From Calditrichaceae bacterium (GTDB lineage: Bacteria; Calditrichota; Calditrichia; Calditrichales; Calditrichaceae): 10,411 nucleotides of DNA. The notes under the pieces were generated by a model that did no database searches, was not told where the DNA came from, and saw only the letters and a list, made by a program, of their open reading frames with translations. A program made the position numbers and the translations under genes. Location: assembly GCA_030622395.1 (NCBI GenBank), contig JAUXGF010000048.1, positions 1 to 10,411 of the forward strand, given 5' to 3'. How positions within the stretch are numbered: the stretch's first letter is position 1; each line of letters begins with the position of its first letter. This document shows positions 7,021 through 10,411 of this stretch, piece after piece.

Positions 7021-7048
7021 AGATTAAAGGTTAAAGATTAAATTGGAA
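7021..7048. repeat. Short heptamer array after the ROK kinase
   Basis: The seven-base units AGATTAA, AGGTTAA, AGATTAA and ATTGGAA are contiguous, beginning four bases after the stop codon. The pattern resembles the heptamer arrays that start right after the deacetylase stop codon. Confidence 0.5.
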
Positions 7049-7083
7049 ATTTTATCTGTTTTTAGTAATATTCCGGCATGGGT

Positions 7084-7279
7084 GAAGAATTGGAGTAATG
7101 AAACAATGGATTGCTGCCGTGCCCGTCGGCAGGCAGGGAGTACTGCTCGGAGGGAGTCCCTACGGGAGAAGAATGGAATGATGAATTAATGTCTGCCCGC
7201 CTTAGGAGAGGAAATTGTTGAATTGATGGAAGAACTGGAGTAATAAAGTGGTAGATTGATGGAATATTGGAAGAATAGG
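7084..7279. repeat. Octamer-period array interrupted by GC-rich blocks
   Basis: Units such as GAAGAATT, GGAGTAAT, GAATTGAT and GGAATATT run in the plus orientation at 7084-7113, 7168-7190 and 7211-7279, mostly in exact eight-base steps with two nine-base units. Two GC-rich blocks (7114-7167 and 7191-7210) interrupt the array. It fills most of the 312-base gap before the PheA-AroF fusion, and no gene is supported there. Confidence 0.75.
7114..7167. other. GC-rich insertion within the octamer array
   Basis: This block is strongly GC-rich in AT-rich flanks. It can form a small hairpin, CTGCCG (7114-7119) with CGGCAG (7127-7132), and a second, TCCC (7157-7160) with GGGA (7164-7167). A related fragment, GTCTGCCCGCC, opens the second block at 7191. 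The origin is unknown; small mobile repeat fragments are a possibility. Confidence 0.5.
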
Positions 7280-7328
7280 CTGAGAATATTAATCCTTTTA
7301 TAAAAATATATTTTAAATTATAATTACT

Positions 7329-9026
7329 ATGAATAAAAAACAGTTGTTAAAAATCGGCTTTCAGGGAGAAAAAGGCGCTTATAGCGATAAGGCAATCGAT
7401 ATTCTTTATCAAGAGGAAGAAATCGAGAAAGCGCCTTACAGAACATCTTATGATGTTGTAGAAGCCCTTAAAAAAGAAAAGATTGATTATGGATTACTAC
7501 CCGCTGAAAATTCTATTATCGGAAATATTACCCAGAACTATGATCTGCTGTTAGAAAATAAATTAACCATTATCAAAGAAATAATAATTCCCATCCATCA
7601 TTATCTTCTCGCTAATAAAGGCGTTAAAATCAAAGATATAAAAAAGATATATTCACATCCGGCGGCTATTTCACAATGCGAAGTTTTTTTAAGAAAATTT
7701 ATTGATATGGAAATTGTACCAACTTATGACACCGCAGGCAGCGCTAAAATAATATCGGAAAAGAAATTAAAGGATACAGCGGCGATTGCCAGTGAAGAAT
7801 CTGCCCGCCATTATCAGTTGGCTGTTTTAAAAAATAATATTGAAGATTATCCCCATAACCAAACGCGTTTTATCCTTGTTACATATAAGCCGGTTAAATC
7901 AGAGGCAAAAGCATATTTACCTTATAAAGTTTCAGCCGTGTTTGATACGCTTGATCAACCGGGGATGCTTTATAAATGTTTAGGAGTATTTGAAAAATAT
8001 CATATAAATTTAAGTTTATTAACTTCCCGTCCGCATAAAGCAGAGCCCTGGAAGTATCATTTTTTTGTTGATCTCGACGGGCATTTAAGCGATGATAATA
8101 TTTCCGCCGCATTTGAGGAAATCCGAAGTATGACCGGTTTTTTGCATGTATTCGGTTCGTATCCAAAATTTGAAGCACATGGAAACGGACTAATAGCTAA
8201 GAGAAATGTTAAATCACAAAAGAAAAAAGACGCTCCGCTGTACAGCCTGGATTACCGGTCAGAACCTACGTTAATTAAAGTCGGATCAAAAATAATAGGC
8301 TCGGGAAATTTTACAATTATAGCCGGTCCCTGCAGCGTTGAAGGAAGGCATCAAATGATGGAGTCGGCAAAGATTGCCGCGGAGAACGGCGCGGAATTAT
8401 TACGGGGCGGCGCTTTTAAACCGCGTACAAGTCCGTACAGTTTTCAGGGACTGGGCGAAGAAGGATTGCGTTTGTTAAAAGAAGCCGGCGAAGCGTTTAA
8501 TTTACCGATAATTACGGAAGTTATTTCCGTAGAGAATGTTCCGTTAGTGGCAAAATATGTCGATGTGCTGCAAATCGGCGCTCGCAATATGCAGAATTTT
8601 GTTTTGCTAAAAGAAGTAGGCAAAACCAATAAGCCCGTTTTGCTTAAACGGGGGATGATGTCAACTATTAAAGAATTGCTGCTCTCGGCGGAATATATTT
8701 TAGCTCAGGGCAATCCAAATGTTATATTGTGTGAGCGTGGTATCCGCACATTTGAGACCGCAACCCGCAACACATTAGATATCAGCGCTATTCCACTGTT
8801 AAAGGAATTAACTCATTTACCGGTTTTAGTAGATCCCAGCCATGCCACCGGATTAAGCAGTTTAATTGAGCCGGTTTCCAAAGCGGCGGTCGCAGTGGGC
8901 GCTGATGGAATAATGGTCGAAGTGCATTTTAATCCTGCCGCAGCTCTCAGCGATGGGAAACAATCTTTAGATGAAAGACAGTTTAAAAGTTTGATGAAGT
9001 CGGTAAGAGGTATGTTGAAAAAATAA
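7329..9026 (+). CDS. Prephenate dehydratase-ACT-DAHP synthase fusion
   Basis: One 565-residue cytoplasmic protein joins the entry step of the shikimate pathway (PEP + erythrose 4-phosphate to DAHP) to conversion of prephenate to phenylpyruvate. Residues 7-185 are prephenate dehydratase: [10 protein letters not shown] (10-19), LPAENS (57-62), SHPAAISQC (109-117) and NQTRF (177-181). Residues about 200-280 are an ACT domain with PGML (211-214) and TSRP (232-235), near the phenylalanine-binding ESRP. Residues about 316-565 are type I-beta DAHP synthase: AGPCSVE (332-338), [16 protein letters not shown] (359-374), [10 protein letters not shown] (415-424), DPSHATG (502-508) and EVHFNP (531-536). 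C335, H505, E531 and D542 keep the spacing of the Thermotoga enzyme's metal ligands. No chorismate mutase domain is present. The ACT domain may let phenylalanine control both ends. No Shine-Dalgarno sequence is visible. A terminator follows at once, so this is a single-gene unit. Confidence 0.93.
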   Translation: MNKKQLLKIGFQGEKGAYSDKAIDILYQEEEIEKAPYRTSYDVVEALKKEKIDYGLLPAENSIIGNITQNYDLLLENKLTIIKEIIIPIHHYLLANKGVKIKDIKKIYSHPAAISQCEVFLRKFIDMEIVPTYDTAGSAKIISEKKLKDTAAIASEESARHYQLAVLKNNIEDYPHNQTRFILVTYKPVKSEAKAYLPYKVSAVFDTLDQPGMLYKCLGVFEKYHINLSLLTSRPHKAEPWKYHFFVDLDGHLSDDNISAAFEEIRSMTGFLHVFGSYPKFEAHGNGLIAKRNVKSQKKKDAPLYSLDYRSEPTLIKVGSKIIGSGNFTIIAGPCSVEGRHQMMESAKIAAENGAELLRGGAFKPRTSPYSFQGLGEEGLRLLKEAGEAFNLPIITEVISVENVPLVAKYVDVLQIGARNMQNFVLLKEVGKTNKPVLLKRGMMSTIKELLLSAEYILAQGNPNVILCERGIRTFETATRNTLDISAIPLLKELTHLPVLVDPSHATGLSSLIEPVSKAAVAVGADGIMVEVHFNPAAALSDGKQSLDERQFKSLMKSVRGMLKK

Positions 9027-9052
9027 AAGCCCCGCTTTATTCTACGGGGCTT
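9027..9052 (+). terminator. Rho-independent terminator of the PheA-AroF fusion
   Basis: An eight-base-pair GC-rich stem (9027-9034 with 9045-9052) with a 10-base loop starts directly after the stop codon and is followed by a short T-rich stretch. Confidence 0.85.
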
Positions 9053-9083
9053 CTTATTAATATAGTGTAATATTTCCGAAGAT

Positions 9084-9227
9084 GAAGAATTGAATTGATG
9101 AATTAATGAATTGATGGAATATTGGATTGTTGGTTATATTCCTGTCCTTACCGCAGACAATACAAAACTCCAATCTTCTATTCTTAAATTACTCCATCAC
9201 TCCATTACTCCAGTACTCCAATTCTTC
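9084..9227. repeat. Head-to-head octamer arrays forming an imperfect long hairpin
   Basis: The plus-strand array at 9084-9131 has six exact eight-base units starting with GAAGAATT. The minus-strand array, reading from 9227 down to about 9164, also starts with GAAGAATT and continues with GGAGTACT, GGAGTAAT and GGAGTGAT. The outer ten bases (9083-9092 with 9219-9228) pair perfectly and the inner units pair partly. About 30 bases of unrelated sequence lie between. It separates the convergent fusion gene and isomerase gene. Translated, it gives false peptides starting MMEYW. Confidence 0.8.
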
Positions 9228-9242
9228 ACTTATCTTGCAGTT

Positions 9243-10411
9243 TTACAAATTAAACATTTTCCTGTTGTCAATAATATCCGCTTTTTCTTTAAGTCCATTG
9301 TACCAATCATTAAAAACTTGATTTCTTTTCTGAGAGAGCATACGCATTTGGATGATATCTTTTTGAGAGGCAAATGCAGAGCTGTCAAATGCAGTTTTTT
9401 CCAATAGTTTTTGATAATAAAAACCGTGATCGGTTTCAATTAAGTCTGAAATTTGTCCTTCTTCGAGAGAAAATGCAGAGGCGTTAAATTCAATAGATTT
9501 ACCAACGCCCGGCACACTGCTGTTCATTGTAAACAGATTTGTAACATTATTGTTTACTTTTTTAGGATCATCATTTTCAGCGATTGTCTTAAATGGTTTT
9601 CCTGATTTCACCTTTTCGGATAAATTTTGTGCATATTGGTGCGCTTCTTCTTTTGCTTTTGCCAGTTTTACACGGTTCTCGACAAAAAGTTTAACTGATT
9701 CTAAATCCTTATAACCGGATTTTTGTATATTGGTTAGACAAAAAACTGCGTATCCTTTATCTGTCTTGTACATGTTTGAAACTGTATTTAGCTCGGAAGA
9801 AAATGCAAAATACATTATTGCAGGATTTCTGCCGATATCAGGAATATATCCGCCGCCTTCTTCAAATAAACCGGTTTTTAATACTTTGTATTCATCATCA
9901 GATTCAGTTAATTTAGCGAAGCCGGATTCTTTGGCGTCTTCGGCAAAAAAGCGCGCTTTACCTTCAATGTTTTCAATCCTTGAAGGCGCGGGTGTTACTT
10001 TTAAAAGGATATGGCTGGCTTTAACTTTCTCTTTGCCATCCTCGACTTTTTTATCTTCTACAAAAATAAGGTGCATACCAAAAGAAGTTTCAATAGGACC
10101 GGTTAGATCGCCTGCTTTAGCTGCAAAAGCCGCATCCGAAAAAGGCTTAACCATAGCGCCGCGTTCAAAATAACCCAAATCGCCATTATTAGTTTTTACT
10201 GAAGGGTCTTCCGAATATTCTTTAGCTAAATCGTTAAATTTTTCTCCGTTTTCCAAACGACCCCTAATGCGTTTAAATTCTTCAAGAACATGTAGGGTGT
10301 CGTTTGCATCCGTCCCAATCGGGAAAAGAACATAAGCAAGCTCATGCATTTCATTTTGCTTATAATCTCCTTTATGCTCTTCATAGTTGGTTTTGTTATT
10401 ATTCTCGTTAT
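9243..10411 (-). CDS. PpiC-type peptidyl-prolyl isomerase (PpiD/SurA-like), N-terminus cut off
   Basis: Envelope folding factor of the parvulin type that assists exported or outer-membrane proteins. The frame stays open to the right edge, so the N-terminus (expected signal or membrane anchor and chaperone region) is missing. The Met at 10349 is internal: about 20 in-frame residues precede it and it falls in the first strand of a rotamase domain. Counting from that Met, the first PpiC domain spans about 1-100, with GDLGYF (56-61), FSDAAF (70-75) and GMHLIF (91-96). A second, more divergent PpiC repeat starts at ASHILLKV (111-118) and runs to about 215. A helical stretch and a third divergent segment follow, and the C-terminus has a W-x-L-x-A-D-I-x-D-N-R-like pattern. 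The two or three repeats favour PpiD or SurA over a one-domain parvulin. Stop codon at 9243-9245. Confidence 0.88.
   Translation of the reverse strand, partial: NENNNKTNYEEHKGDYKQNEMHELAYVLFPIGTDANDTLHVLEEFKRIRGRLENGEKFNDLAKEYSEDPSVKTNNGDLGYFERGAMVKPFSDAAFAAKAGDLTGPIETSFGMHLIFVEDKKVEDGKEKVKASHILLKVTPAPSRIENIEGKARFFAEDAKESGFAKLTESDDEYKVLKTGLFEEGGGYIPDIGRNPAIMYFAFSSELNTVSNMYKTDKGYAVFCLTNIQKSGYKDLESVKLFVENRVKLAKAKEEAHQYAQNLSEKVKSGKPFKTIAENDDPKKVNNNVTNLFTMNSSVPGVGKSIEFNASAFSLEEGQISDLIETDHGFYYQKLLEKTAFDSSAFASQKDIIQMRMLSQKRNQVFNDWYNGLKEKADIIDNRKMFNL

Noticed and set aside
7084..7279. Possible CRISPR array
   Set aside because: The repeats are eight-base degenerate units without spacers, not 25-40-base identical repeats with unique spacers, and no cas gene is present.
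9111..9407. Open frame of 98 codons between the fusion gene and the isomerase
   Set aside because: Its first part is translated octamer repeat and the rest lies antisense to the well-supported isomerase gene.
10347..10349. ATG as the true start of the isomerase
   Set aside because: The frame is open to the window edge, the Met falls in a rotamase domain, and no signal peptide follows it.

Overview
The window is moderately AT-rich bacterial DNA with widely spaced, mostly single-gene transcription units. It holds six complete protein genes and one gene cut by the right edge. The protein types, the AT bias, the weak or absent Shine-Dalgarno sequences at some starts, and the intergenic repeats suggest a free-living member of the FCB group or a neighbouring candidate phylum (Bacteroidota, Ignavibacteriota, Calditrichota or KSB1-like). 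That placement is inference; no rRNA or marker gene is present to settle it. No tRNA, rRNA, CRISPR array, transposase, phage gene or toxin gene was seen.

Layout, left to right: a dTDP-glucose 4,6-dehydratase (rfbB, +); a membrane-anchored polysaccharide deacetylase with an N-terminal zinc finger (+), followed by a strong terminator; a class I fructose-bisphosphate aldolase (fbaB type, -) with its own terminator and a strong ribosome binding site; a 540-base divergent intergenic region with a long GC-rich hairpin; a KamA-family radical SAM/PLP aminomutase-like enzyme (+); a ROK-family sugar kinase, probably glucokinase (+); a fusion of prephenate dehydratase, ACT domain and DAHP synthase (+) with a terminator; and the C-terminal part of a PpiC-type peptidyl-prolyl isomerase (-) running off the right edge.

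The genes do not form one system. rfbB and the deacetylase both fit cell-envelope polysaccharide work. The aldolase and sugar kinase are central carbon metabolism. The fusion enzyme covers the first step of aromatic biosynthesis and a late step towards phenylalanine. The isomerase is an envelope folding factor.

The most unusual material is in the spacers. Two families of degenerate short-period repeats occupy nearly every gap: an octamer family (about GGARTNAT, period 8) and a heptamer family (about AATTGGG, period 7). Both often occur as head-to-head inverted arrays able to form long hairpins. A separate GC-rich hairpin (28-base arms) and GC-rich blocks inserted in one octamer array complete the picture. 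The two most interesting proteins are the DAHP synthase fusion and the KamA-like enzyme, in which both lysine-recognition aspartates of lysine 2,3-aminomutase appear to be replaced. I found no clearly new multi-gene system.
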